35,181 nucleotides of DNA, from positions 1 through 35,181 of the forward strand of contig NZ_KB893667.1 in NCBI RefSeq assembly GCF_000374145.1, read 5' to 3'. Source of the DNA: Neomegalonema perideroedes DSM 15528. GTDB taxonomy: Bacteria > Pseudomonadota > Alphaproteobacteria > Rhodobacterales > Rhodobacteraceae. A program made the translations under genes and the position numbers. The notes under the pieces are model-generated. The model was not told the DNA's origin. It saw only the letters and a list, made by a program, of their open reading frames with translations, and ran no database searches. The stretch's first letter is position 1; each line of letters starts with the position of its first letter. This document shows positions 9,263-17,010 of this stretch, piece after piece.

Positions 9263-9910
9263 CAGCTTCCACCGCGCTGTCGAGCAGATCGAGACGAAAT
9301 TCGACGATAATGAGCAGGCCCAAAAAACGCTTTCAGCGTGAACAAGACGGCAGCGAAGTCAAATCCGTCCAGCTAGAAACCCTGATCGGCGCAGGCCAAA
9401 GCCTGATCGAGCGCCGCCGACATCTATCTGCGCACCACCGGAACGCCCTAGTAGCAAAGCTCCGCTCTCGGGTCAACTTTATCGCCAAATGACCTCGGCA
9501 ATGATCGATAGCCGCGACTTCACCGCCGCAAAACGCTGGGCCGACAGCGAGGTTCTGCTGCCCGCCGGACCGAAGATCGCCTTTTCGGGCGGTGACACCA
9601 CCGATCACCGGGATCTGGGCCAGACTCGATCAGGTCCACGCCAAGCACCCGGACATGGTGCTGTTGCATGGCGGATCGCCCAAGGGCGCGGAACGCATCG
9701 CGACCACTTGGGCCAATAACCGCAAGCTCGCATAGGTCGCCTGCAAACCCGACTGGGCGAAACATGCCAAGGTGGCACCGTTCAAACGCAACGGCCAGAT
9801 GCCCGGCACCATGCCGATCGGGGTCATCATCTTTCCCGTTCGCGCGGAAATCTCCATCGAATGGCCTCGACGATCCACAAAGCCGGACTTTAGTGATGTG
9901 GCTTGCCATC
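9258..9910 (+). pseudogene. DUF2493 (SLOG-fold) plasmid protein, decayed
   Basis: Order of motifs: NSFHRAVEQIETKFDDNEQAQ, after a shift REQDGSEVKSVQLETLIGAGQSLIERR, then MIDSRDFTAAKRWADSEVLLPAGPKIAFSGG (9501 on). After another shift come WARLDQVHAKHPDMVLLHGGSPKGAERIATTWANN, a stop at the Arg/Lys-Val position (TAG near 9734), VACKPDWAKHAKVAPFKRN and MPIGVIIFP. These are the hallmarks of the plasmid DUF2493 proteins. The LLHGGSPKGAE stretch is the SLOG nucleotide-binding motif, thought to bind a nucleotide-derived ligand or DNA. Function is unknown. At least three frame disruptions. The start lies within the deletion junction with the strawberry-notch remnant. Confidence 0.72.
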
Positions 9911-10620
9911 CGTTGAGTGGCGAAGAGGCGGACGTATGGTTCTGCCTGCATTGCGATGGAAAGAGCACTGGCATCCAGTTCGCCCAAAACATGTGGCATT
10001 GCCCGGGGGGCGGATCATCTCCTCTCGACATCTTTGCCACACCCTTCTGGTCTGGCGATGGGTGCGAATCTTTCTCCCCCATACAGGCAGGCGGCTGTGG
10101 TGAAGGCAAATCTAATTTTTAGATTGTCGACGGCATGCCCAAGTTCACCCCCAATGAAGAGAGGGTTGTCCTTCCCATCCGTAGTGCTCTGCTCGATGAC
10201 GCGATCAAAATCAGCGAAAAATTGGCGCACTACAGGCTGAGATCAATATCATTGATGCGGATTGCGTGTAGATCTGCTTTGAGGAAGAAATTTGGCTGGA
10301 AGATAAGGAGCTGGCCGAGGCGATCACTGTAGAAGAACTGCTTGGTCTTGAGGTCGAAATCGCCAAAAAATGGCCTATAATTTCTTTCGTATGGCCCGAC
10401 TTGGGCGCGATAACGTCTGTGAAAATTAAATAGTAGTAGTATACTAATAAGTATGCTAAAGTGATGCTGGACACCTATGGGCAGCATGACGTCTCATCAG
10501 GCAAAAAACTGAAGAACTCATGGACCGCCGGCAGCCAATCGTCTTACTTCAAGACCCAGTCAATCAGGGTAGGCTGGGCGATCGCATCAGTGCGCGAGAG
10601 TCGGTAATTCCTGAGGTGCA
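9911..10620. other. Unassigned debris; possible zinc-ribbon remnant and a split acidic frame
   Basis: A plus-strand frame at about 9930-10030 reads VWFCLHCDG ... MWHCPGGG, reminiscent of a small zinc ribbon, but it is too short to assign. At 10135 an ATG opens MPKFTPNEERVVLPIRSALLDDA; a neighbouring frame later gives FEEEIWLEDKELAEAITVEELLGLEVEIAKKW. The two could be halves of one small acidic gene broken by a frameshift and a TAG. No family recognised. Confidence 0.3.
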
Positions 10621-10784
10621 GCCGAGACTATGTCAAAACTCGGTTCCGGCACGGCACCGGAGAATGCGCTTCTCCACAGCGCCTCCTGTGTCTGCATCAG
10701 CGCACCTAGGTGGCCTGAGATTGGCGTCATGGCGGAATTTCATTCTGTGTCATTGTCATAAAGTCGAGTTTTGACATAGCCTCG
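10621..10784. mobile_element. 164-bp element bounded by 22-bp inverted repeats (MITE-like or IS deletion derivative)
   Basis: The left end (10621-10642) begins GCCGAGACTATGTC and continues AAAACTCG. The right end (10763-10784), read on the other strand, is the same 22 bases with a single A-to-G difference. The roughly 120 bases between them hold no convincing coding frame. Such ends, with no transposase, are what a miniature inverted-repeat element or an internally deleted insertion sequence leaves behind. No clear target-site duplication was seen. It sits at the start of the AT-richer island. Confidence 0.55.
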
Positions 10785-11463
10785 GCCCATTGCTGCCGCT
10801 CGTCGATGGTGGCGCGCCGCAGTACAACTTACCCGAGCTACCAGTTCGCTGCTCGTGCACGGGCGAGAGCAGGACGTACTCACACAAGCGGACGAAGCCC
10901 CATTCGCGGCGCAGACCCGAACGGCAGTTGTCGGCAGATCGCGACAGGGACGCACGACAGATCGGGCGGAAAGCTGACTGACGGGCGGTGCGGCAAAGCA
11001 GATGCAACGATGCTTGGCGAACCATAACATCTGCAGTGTGCAGCGCAGTGGGAATTCGGTGATCAAGAACAAAGAGAGAGCAATTTCTTCTTGTCAGGGG
11101 TGTCGCATACCGACCCTAATAACATCTGCTAAAGTAGTGCTGGCAGCGAGATCGCGCCAGATGCGAAATTATATCTTATTTTTACGCTTGGATTGTGCTC
11201 TCAGTGCTTATATGATTCACTATGGAAGCATGAAAGATAACAAGGATGTTATATCTATATATTCAAACATAATATATGTTTTCGGATAATATTTTTGTAG
11301 AAAAAGAGTTTGGGAGCTAGCTGAGAAAGATGCAAAATTTCCAGCTGTTATTATAAATTGATACACGTAATTTATGTATTCATAGATGAAATTTGGGGGA
11401 GCCAATTGATTATTATATTACATTTACTGCCGTTTCGATTGGGAGTTTTTCTGTAGGTAGGGT
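10785..11463. other. Gene-free stretch, GC-rich then strongly AT-rich
   Basis: 10785-11070 contains overlapping frames on both strands, none with a binding site or family I can name. From about 11100 to 11460 the composition falls to AT-rich sequence that continues into the following gene, marking entry into DNA of different origin. The promoter of the 406-aa gene probably lies here. Confidence 0.4.
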
Positions 11464-12684
11464 ATGTTAGAAATGGGTGGAACGCTTGCTCTTTGGTATG
11501 ATGAAAGAGATAAAGGAACTGAGATGGTGCGTGGCGCGCAACGTCTCTTAGGGTTGGAAGAAATTGGATGTGTGCGGCCAGAAGTTGAACTGCATTTCAA
11601 TCTCTGGCGCGATCTTAATACATCAATAGAGACTAATTTTCTTGATATTGGCCTTAGATTTAGAACTTCTCTCGAGCCAGTTAAGCAGTTTTATATATAT
11701 ATACCTTGTAAAATTCATAGTGAGCATTTGAGAGATATCAGCCAGGTTCTTAAATTTGGCCAAACACTTGATGCAGTATTTAATTCTGTAATTAGCCTTG
11801 GAGATCAAGGGGATAGATATTACAAGACCACGAATGCTGGACGTCATTTCACGACAATTTATAGCATTGATTTTAGTGTAGATGGTGATGTGCATGTCGA
11901 ATATATTCAAAATGATGATCAAAGTACCGGGTCTCTCATTATTTTTACCGAAAAGTTGTGTGGTCGAATTCGAAAACAGCAGGCAGAAGGATGTTTGAAC
12001 TCGTACATTCGCTTCCGATTATATCTTAAGGGGCCTGCTTCAGAGGTTTTCAGTCAAGAAATTGATGTGAATGATCATTTCACTGTTCCACTTATCGGGC
12101 GCCTTGAACTGACAGAATTTAGGCTGAACGAGAAACGGAGCTACCCGAGTAGTATTGCCGAAATTGCTCGTAAAGGACAATTTAATGTAGCTCAGATTCA
12201 CTATTTTCTTATTCGAGATCTTCGCCATGAGCTTACAATGCAACATAAACCTTTCAGGAAGGTTCGCAGGCTAGAGGGTAAGCTCTGGCGGCATTATTTG
12301 CTCGACAATGGAGATGAGCGGCGCGTTGCGGAGTATGAGCGCCTAGCAGATCGCATGGTAATCTACCATTGGCGCGAGGACGCTCAGGACAAGAGTCCAG
12401 TCGAAGACTTCGTTGCATTTGCCAGCTTCCGAGCGAGCGCGAGGAACATCTGGGTGTATCTACTGATTGCTGTATTGCTTGGAGCGGTCGGGAGCTCCTT
12501 GGCAACGGGGGTGGCTAATATATTGAAATGGCGTGATTATGATGTTGGTCCTCCTGGATGGGAGGGGTGGCTGATGCTGATTGTGTTGTTTGGAGTGGCT
12601 TTTGGAGGGCTGGCAAGGCTCTTGGCTCCGCCGTCGCTTCGTCTGCTACGGCAGATCGCTTCCTGGCGAAGAAAAATTCTCTAG
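11464..12684 (+). CDS. Unknown 406-aa protein with two C-terminal membrane segments
   Basis: A single uninterrupted frame with a GTAGGTAGGG-like binding site before the ATG; another ATG three codons in is possible. Residues 1-320 look soluble and mixed alpha/beta, with no motif I recognise (no Walker, HNH, PD-(D/E)XK or TIR signature). Two hydrophobic stretches follow: about 327-351 (IWVYLLIAVLLGAVGSSLA) and about 371-391 (WLMLIVLFGVAFGGLARLLA), then a basic tail ending RQIASWRRKIL. It is therefore likely an inner-membrane protein with a large soluble N-terminal domain. Codons in the first two thirds are AT-rich, unlike flanking genes, indicating transfer. It directly precedes the GNAT gene in the same direction. 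Its position in an island, and the absence of decay while neighbours are ruined, suggest selection; a defence or conflict role is speculation. Confidence 0.75.
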   Translation: MLEMGGTLALWYDERDKGTEMVRGAQRLLGLEEIGCVRPEVELHFNLWRDLNTSIETNFLDIGLRFRTSLEPVKQFYIYIPCKIHSEHLRDISQVLKFGQTLDAVFNSVISLGDQGDRYYKTTNAGRHFTTIYSIDFSVDGDVHVEYIQNDDQSTGSLIIFTEKLCGRIRKQQAEGCLNSYIRFRLYLKGPASEVFSQEIDVNDHFTVPLIGRLELTEFRLNEKRSYPSSIAEIARKGQFNVAQIHYFLIRDLRHELTMQHKPFRKVRRLEGKLWRHYLLDNGDERRVAEYERLADRMVIYHWREDAQDKSPVEDFVAFASFRASARNIWVYLLIAVLLGAVGSSLATGVANILKWRDYDVGPPGWEGWLMLIVLFGVAFGGLARLLAPPSLRLLRQIASWRRKIL

Positions 12685-12736
12685 AGTGCCCGATGGCACC
12701 TTCCCCGACATGCCCTAGATGTAGTAGGAAAGAGTG

Positions 12737-13237
12737 ATGAACAGGCAAGCCCCATCCATGATCTGGACATCCTCACGCCCACTTGTGACACCTTGCGCTG
12801 CGAGTGTCACGTTGTGGTCGGTGTGGTCTGAGCTTCGTCATTTGGAGGGCGTGTATCCGGGTTTCGGCTCGTGGTATTGGAAGAAAGTTGTTCCTGGTCT
12901 CCACGATGGCAGCCGTAAGATTCTGACTTCCACGGCAGGCGGTGTCTTGAGTGGCATCGTTATTGCTAAATCTCAAAATGAAAAAAAGATTTGCACTGTC
13001 TGGGTGCCGAGAGAGTTTCGGGGGCATTCAATTGCTCGGCATCTGATGCAAGGTGCATTCGATTGGCTGGGGACGACAAAGCCGTTGTTTACGGTTCCGG
13101 ATGAACGGATGCAGGAGTTCGCCGGACTCGTCAGGGAATTGGGGTTTGAGTACCGCTCAACAGAGTCAGATTACTACGGAATTGGGCGTATTGAGCATGT
13201 TTTCAACGGTGTGCTTAAAGCTCCACTTCATGCTTGA
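12737..13237 (+). CDS. GNAT-family N-acetyltransferase
   Basis: About 166 residues. The central part, GGVLSGIVIAKSQNEKKICTVWVPREFRGHSIARHLMQ, is GNAT motif A: beta-4, then the R-G-H-S-I-A acetyl-CoA pyrophosphate loop and helix alpha-3. It is followed by FTVPDERMQEFAGLVRELGFEY, the usual beta-5/alpha-4 end. The ATG at 12737 is preferred over the GTG one codon earlier because GGAA lies six bases before it. It follows the 406-aa gene by about 50 bases and converges on the kinase gene, with which its last 10 bases overlap. The substrate is unknown; relatives acetylate amines on small molecules, tRNA-linked groups or proteins. The proximity of a nucleotide kinase hints at a nucleotide or nucleic-acid substrate, but this is inference. 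Confidence 0.82.
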   Translation: MNRQAPSMIWTSSRPLVTPCAASVTLWSVWSELRHLEGVYPGFGSWYWKKVVPGLHDGSRKILTSTAGGVLSGIVIAKSQNEKKICTVWVPREFRGHSIARHLMQGAFDWLGTTKPLFTVPDERMQEFAGLVRELGFEYRSTESDYYGIGRIEHVFNGVLKAPLHA

Positions 13238-13743
13238 GCCTCTCTGAGCCAGCGGGATAGAGCAGAGATATCTCCGGAATCTAGAAGAAGAAATGGCACG
13301 CTGAGCCGTTCAGCTTGGGATCTGGAGTGCTCGATTTCTTCGCTTTGGAAACGCTCTATGCTAGAAAATGACATCTCGGGGCGGGCTGCTTCGATCCGGC
13401 GCCGCTGTATGCATAGAACATCCGCGCGAACGACAGCGATGCCGGATGGCCCAAGCGCATCGAAATCCTCGTTTGAGATAGGTAGCGGATCAGATCGAAC
13501 ATCAAGCACAGCATGCCCATCTAGAATTGTGTTTGAGGCGTTAAGTAGTCCTCTTCGGTGCAGTTCATCCACTAGCGCCCGTTGGTTTTGGTGAGCTGTC
13601 TCATGATCTCGCAGGATTAAAGGGCGACCGATCTCTCTGAGCACACTGCTTGCTACAACGTGCTTCCATCTTGTTTCTTGTGAGACTAATGCCGTCAGGG
13701 TCGAGGTCTTGCCTGCTCGAGATGCACCAGTGACAAGAAACAT
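13228..13743 (-). CDS. P-loop nucleotide kinase-like protein (archaeal adenylate kinase-like)
   Basis: 171 residues beginning MFLVTGASRAGKTSTLTALV, with a Walker A motif GASRAGKT at residues 6-13. Features of the AdkA / broad-specificity kinase group follow: KHVVASSVLREIG, NQRALVDELHRRG, ILDGHAVLDVRSDPLPIS (the D-x-HAV strand and substrate loop), then ADVLCIQRRRIEAARPEM with arginines typical of the lid, and RSQAERLSVPFLLLDSGD. It probably transfers phosphate between nucleotides or acts on a modified nucleotide. It is transcribed from the same strand as the ASCH gene, about 110 bases downstream of it. Its tail overlaps the GNAT gene tail by 10 bases. Alternative reading: a generic AAA-type ATPase annotation. 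Confidence 0.75.
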   Translation of the reverse strand: MFLVTGASRAGKTSTLTALVSQETRWKHVVASSVLREIGRPLILRDHETAHQNQRALVDELHRRGLLNASNTILDGHAVLDVRSDPLPISNEDFDALGPSGIAVVRADVLCIQRRRIEAARPEMSFSSIERFQSEEIEHSRSQAERLSVPFLLLDSGDISALSRWLREAQA

Positions 13744-13856
13744 TTTCCAGACCGCCTTTTTCTTGATCTAGGAATTACTATAGATGCTTGGCGAGGGCAT
13801 CCGACATCTTTTATCTCTATGCGCTTTGTGGTCGCGTCCCGTTAACACGAGGAGGA

Positions 13857-14264
13857 TTACCCTAGGTCCTTAACCGCTTCGTCGTTTGCTAAGGCATCGG
13901 CAACCTGTTGATCAAGTGCGACCCAGATGACAGCGCCGCTTTTGTGAATATAACGAATGGGGCGATGAAGGCGTACTGCGCTGGACATGATCCATGCATG
14001 GCGATGCTTGGAGAACTTCCCGGTAAGGAAAGTATCAGACGGAATATGATGCTTGTCGGCGTTGTCGATCATCCTCTGATCAGATAGCGGCCCGTCAGTT
14101 CCGATCATTCTGGCGACACCAACCACATGGCCACCGCCTTTTTTGATCAGACCAATCCAGCCGCGCAGCTTTGCGGATGTGCGGCGCATTTCCCAGATCT
14201 TGGTGCCATTCATGATCTTGGTGATCCATGGCTCGTCGACGATAAGTGCTTTTTCGATTTTCAT
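13857..14264 (-). CDS. ASCH-domain protein (PUA-like, RNA/nucleotide-binding)
   Basis: 135 residues with the ASCH hallmark G-x-K-x-x-E-x-R as GTKIWEMR (residues 20-27), preceded by ALIVDEPWITKIM and followed by GWIGLIKKGGGHVVGVARM, the beta-barrel core. The C-terminal part, HRHAWIMSSAVRLHRPIRYIHKSGAVIWVAL, is the usual closing strand block. ASCH domains are PUA-like and several bind or process RNA or modified nucleosides (some are amidohydrolases acting on N4-acetylcytidine). It lies upstream of the kinase on the same strand. No strong binding site is visible, so the start is chosen on family fit. The combination with a GNAT and a nucleotide kinase suggests a nucleotide- or RNA-modification module. 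Confidence 0.82.
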   Translation of the reverse strand: MKIEKALIVDEPWITKIMNGTKIWEMRRTSAKLRGWIGLIKKGGGHVVGVARMIGTDGPLSDQRMIDNADKHHIPSDTFLTGKFSKHRHAWIMSSAVRLHRPIRYIHKSGAVIWVALDQQVADALANDEAVKDLG

Positions 14265-14529
14265 GCTGGCGATCAGCCCACTTCGGTGATCCAGTTTGGA
14301 GGTTAGCGTATGATCGGGCTTTCGTCCATCTGGATGATGGTTTCAGGAGCCGGTGGTCGGTGTCTGTTCAAGCAGATCATGGCGCTCATCCCGCACCAGA
14401 GCAGGCAAGTCGCTGTCAGAATCGGTGACGACAGCTTGCGCTCCGCAACGTATCTTCAGATACGAAGCGGACCTCTGTGATTCACGCAGCGAATTTCCGC
14501 TCACCGCCCAATATGTCGATGGCGCATCA

Positions 14530-15429
14530 TCAGGCATCTATATGCGGCGCAAACGTGCTGCGAATGGCTTTGCCGTCCCGGCCCGGTGGCGATCCGAACA
14601 GGCGACGATATTCCCGGCTGAACTGAGAGGGGCTTTCGTAACCGATCGCATAGCCGATGCGGGCTATGTCGGCGCGGTCGGCGAGGAGCAGGCGGCGGGC
14701 CTCCTGCAAGCGGAGCTGTTTTTGGTACTGCATCGGCGTCATTGCTGTTACTGCCTTGAAATGGCGGTGGAAGGTGGCGGGGCTCATCCCGGCGACCTCG
14801 GCCAGTTGCCGCACGTTCAACTGGTCGGCAAAGCCCTCGCGAATGCAGGCAATGGTCCGGCCGATCCGCGCCATGGGACTGCCGGCAAGGCCTATCTGGC
14901 GCAACGTCGGCCCCATCGGACCATTCAGCAAAATCCAGGTGATCTCCCGCCGGATCAACGGCGCGAGGACCGGGATGTCGCGCGGCCGGTCGCACAAAGC
15001 AAACAACCGGCAGAGCGGATCGGCCAGATCCGCCCCGAAATCATGGACGGCAAGCGCCGCTTCGGTGGAGGCGGCCCCGGTTCCGTCAAGTTCCAATAGC
15101 AGATCTGAAATCGTCGCTGGGTCCAGCGCCAGGCTGAAGGCCAGATAAGGCAGGTCTGGCGTCGCGCGGGTGATTTCGGCCCGGATCGGCACTTCCATCG
15201 ATGCGATCAGGCATTTGCCCTCATCATAACGATAGGCGCGGTTGCCCAGCATGCTGGTCTTGGCGCCCTGTGCCACCACGCAGAGCGAGGGGCGATAGAC
15301 AGCGTGGATCGGTCCCGTTGGCGCTGCGGCCGACGTGAGAAGCAGCCCATCGATCAGGGCTTCTCGGCCACGCGCCTGCCATTGGCGGGCGATCAGGGCC
15401 TTGAGCAAGGCAAGGGCGTCGTTTTCCAT
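14530..15429 (-). CDS. AraC-family transcriptional regulator (AraC_N cupin type)
   Basis: 299 residues from the ATG at 15429 (MENDALALLKALI), preceded by GAGGG very close to the start; a TTG 69 bases upstream is the alternative. The N-terminal cupin-like domain (about 35-180) contains YRPSLCVVAQGAKTSMLG and YDEGKCLIASMEVPI, typical of the AraC_N ligand-binding group. Two helix-turn-helix units follow at about 205-295: LNVRQLAEVAGMSPATFHRHFKAV and IARIGYAIGYESPSQFSREYRRLFG. The end, FGSPPGRDG, is the normal tail. It is divergent from the aldo-keto reductase gene, the classic arrangement for an AraC activator of an oxidoreductase. The inducer is unknown. Confidence 0.9.
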   Translation of the reverse strand: MENDALALLKALIARQWQARGREALIDGLLLTSAAAPTGPIHAVYRPSLCVVAQGAKTSMLGNRAYRYDEGKCLIASMEVPIRAEITRATPDLPYLAFSLALDPATISDLLLELDGTGAASTEAALAVHDFGADLADPLCRLFALCDRPRDIPVLAPLIRREITWILLNGPMGPTLRQIGLAGSPMARIGRTIACIREGFADQLNVRQLAEVAGMSPATFHRHFKAVTAMTPMQYQKQLRLQEARRLLLADRADIARIGYAIGYESPSQFSREYRRLFGSPPGRDGKAIRSTFAPHIDA

Positions 15430-15485
15430 GCCCTCTAATCTACGCTTCGTTCGGGCGTTCCGCAGCCTAAAATCGGCACGGATGA

Positions 15486-15514
15486 GAGGATCGTGCAAGG
15501 ATATGCGAGGATCG
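15486..15514. promoter_or_regulatory. Direct repeat of GAGGATCG, candidate AraC-type sites
   Basis: GAGGATCG occurs at 15486-15493 and again at 15507-15514, 21 bases apart (two helical turns), with a related CAAGGAT between. AraC proteins usually bind directly repeated half-sites with this spacing. It lies between the divergent regulator and reductase genes. Confidence 0.4.
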
Positions 15515-15604
15515 GCGTCGAGGCGCTGGGCGGGAATGCCCTATCTTGGCCCAGAGTTCGGGGCACTGAACCCGGTCCTTCTCCCGACGCGAAAGGAATG
15601 TCCC

Positions 15605-16639
15605 GTGCGGTATCGCACTCTCGGTCCCAGCGGCCTTCTGGTCTCGGAACTCTGCCTTGGCACTATGACCTTTGGCGGGTCCGACGGCATATGGGGCCAG
15701 ATTGGTCAGTTGCAGCAGGACGAGGCCGACGCGCTGGTCAGGACGGCCTTTGACGCCGGCATCAATTTCATCGACACCGCCAATGTCTATGCGGGCGGCG
15801 AGAGCGAGCGGATCCTCGGTCAGTCGATCCTCAACCTTGGCATCCCACGCGACGATGTGGTGATCGCGACCAAGGTGCTTGGCCCGATGGGTGAAGGCCC
15901 AAACGCGCGGGGCGCCTCGCGCGCGCATATCATGGCGCAGGCCAAGGCCAGCCTGTCGCGCTTGCAGTTGGACCATATCGACCTTTACCAGATCCACGGC
16001 TTCGATCCGCTGACCCCGATCACCGAGACGCTTGAGGCCCTTGATACGCTCGTCCGGCAGGGTCACGTGCGCTATGTCGGGTTGTCGAACTGGGCCGCCT
16101 GGCAAATCGTTAAGGCGGTCGGCATCGTTGAAGCGCGCAAGCTGGCGCCGATCTTGTCGCTGCAAGCCTATTATACGCTGGTCGGCCGGGATCTGGAACG
16201 TGAGATCGTGCCGATGCTGCGGGCCGAGGGTATCGGCCTGATGGTCTGGAGTCCGCTGGCGGGCGGGTTCCTTTCGGGCAAATACAGCAGTGACGGTGCG
16301 AATGACGGCCGTAGGGCGAGCTTCAACTTCCCGCCCGTCGATCTGGAACGGGGCGATGCGGCCATCGCGGTCATGCGCGGGATCGCATCGGCCAAAGGCT
16401 GCACGGTGGCGCAGGTGGCGCTGGCCTGGCTGCTGCATCAACCGGTGGTGACAAGTGTGATCGTGGGTGCGAAACGGATTGAGCAGTTGCAGGACAATAT
16501 ACGCTCGACCGAGTTAGCGCTTTCGATCGAGGATCTTGCGGCGCTGGACAAAGTGACGACACAGCCTGCCGAGTATCCGGGCTGGATGCTGGAGCGTCAG
16601 TCGGAATATCGCGCGGGGTTCCTGTCGCAGAAGGCCTGA
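15605..16639 (+). CDS. Aldo-keto reductase
   Basis: 344 residues from the GTG at 15605 (VRYRTLGPSGLLVSELCLGT), chosen because AAGGA stands about seven bases before it and because family members begin MxYRxLG. The catalytic tetrad is visible: Asp57 and Tyr62 in FIDTANVY, Lys90 in VVIATKV, and His131 in LYQIHGFD. YVGLSNW and QAYYTLVGRDLE follow, then VWSPLAGGFLSGKY and the NADPH phosphate-binding end VIVGAKRIEQLQDNI. It is a soluble NADPH-dependent carbonyl reductase of the AKR family (YajO/AKR12-like). The substrate is unknown; control by the adjacent AraC protein is likely. A strong hairpin follows its stop. Confidence 0.92.
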   Translation: MRYRTLGPSGLLVSELCLGTMTFGGSDGIWGQIGQLQQDEADALVRTAFDAGINFIDTANVYAGGESERILGQSILNLGIPRDDVVIATKVLGPMGEGPNARGASRAHIMAQAKASLSRLQLDHIDLYQIHGFDPLTPITETLEALDTLVRQGHVRYVGLSNWAAWQIVKAVGIVEARKLAPILSLQAYYTLVGRDLEREIVPMLRAEGIGLMVWSPLAGGFLSGKYSSDGANDGRRASFNFPPVDLERGDAAIAVMRGIASAKGCTVAQVALAWLLHQPVVTSVIVGAKRIEQLQDNIRSTELALSIEDLAALDKVTTQPAEYPGWMLERQSEYRAGFLSQKA

Positions 16640-16648
16640 AATCTCAAA

Positions 16649-16677
16649 TCGCCCCGCCCGCGCCAAGGGCGGGGCGA
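16649..16677 (+). terminator. GC-rich hairpin after the aldo-keto reductase
   Basis: TCGCCCCGCCC and GGGCGGGGCGA form a perfect 11-bp stem around a 7-base loop, 10 bases after the stop codon. No T-run follows, so termination may need Rho or only 3' end protection. Confidence 0.6.
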
Positions 16678-16817
16678 TGGTGTCTGGCGCTGACTGAGGT
16701 TTTCCTCGTGCCTGATTAGCTGGGCGACCCGGACGCACATCCCGGAATCCGTATGACTTTGGGCGGGCTGCTCCGGGTGCGCCGCGGCAGGCGGCGCATC
16801 TCAAGCCTGCCCCCCTG

Positions 16818-17010
16818 TTGAGGGTATGTTCGAAGCTGACAGAACCGATGCGGGACTATGTGGACGGCCAGATCCGGTCTGGGGCCTATGCCAATCTCAG
16901 CGAAGTGGTGCGTGCCGGTATCCGCCTGCTGATGGAGAGGGACGGGGCCCGGAAGTTCTACGCGCTGAAGGCCGAACTTGAGCATGCTGCATGTCTGGCC
17001 AAACCGATCG
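16818..17010 (+). pseudogene. ParD-family antitoxin, C-terminally truncated, no toxin partner
   Basis: From a TTG at 16818 the frame reads SKLTEPMRDYVDGQIRSGAY, ANLSEVVRAGIRLLMERDGARKFYALKAELEHAACLA. This is the ribbon-helix-helix DNA-binding domain and linker of ParD/CopG antitoxins (SVxLTEPMxxYVxxQIxSGxYxNxSEVVRxGIRLL). After about residue 58 the family C-terminus, which wraps around ParE, is replaced by unrelated sequence. No ParE or RelE-like frame follows. With the start codon weak, the tail gone and the toxin absent, it is an orphan remnant; the RHH domain itself could still fold. Confidence 0.65.

Noticed and set aside
10740-11072. Cysteine-rich 110-codon minus-strand frame next to the inverted-repeat element, considered as a transposase remnant
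   Set aside because: No DDE, DEDD or helix-turn-helix pattern could be found and the cysteines show no metal-site spacing.
14353-15099. 248-codon plus-strand frame over the AraC gene start region
   Set aside because: Mostly antisense to the AraC helix-turn-helix part; no family resemblance.
15467-16441. 324-codon minus-strand frame over the aldo-keto reductase
   Set aside because: Shadow of the reductase, which has all four catalytic residues on the plus strand.
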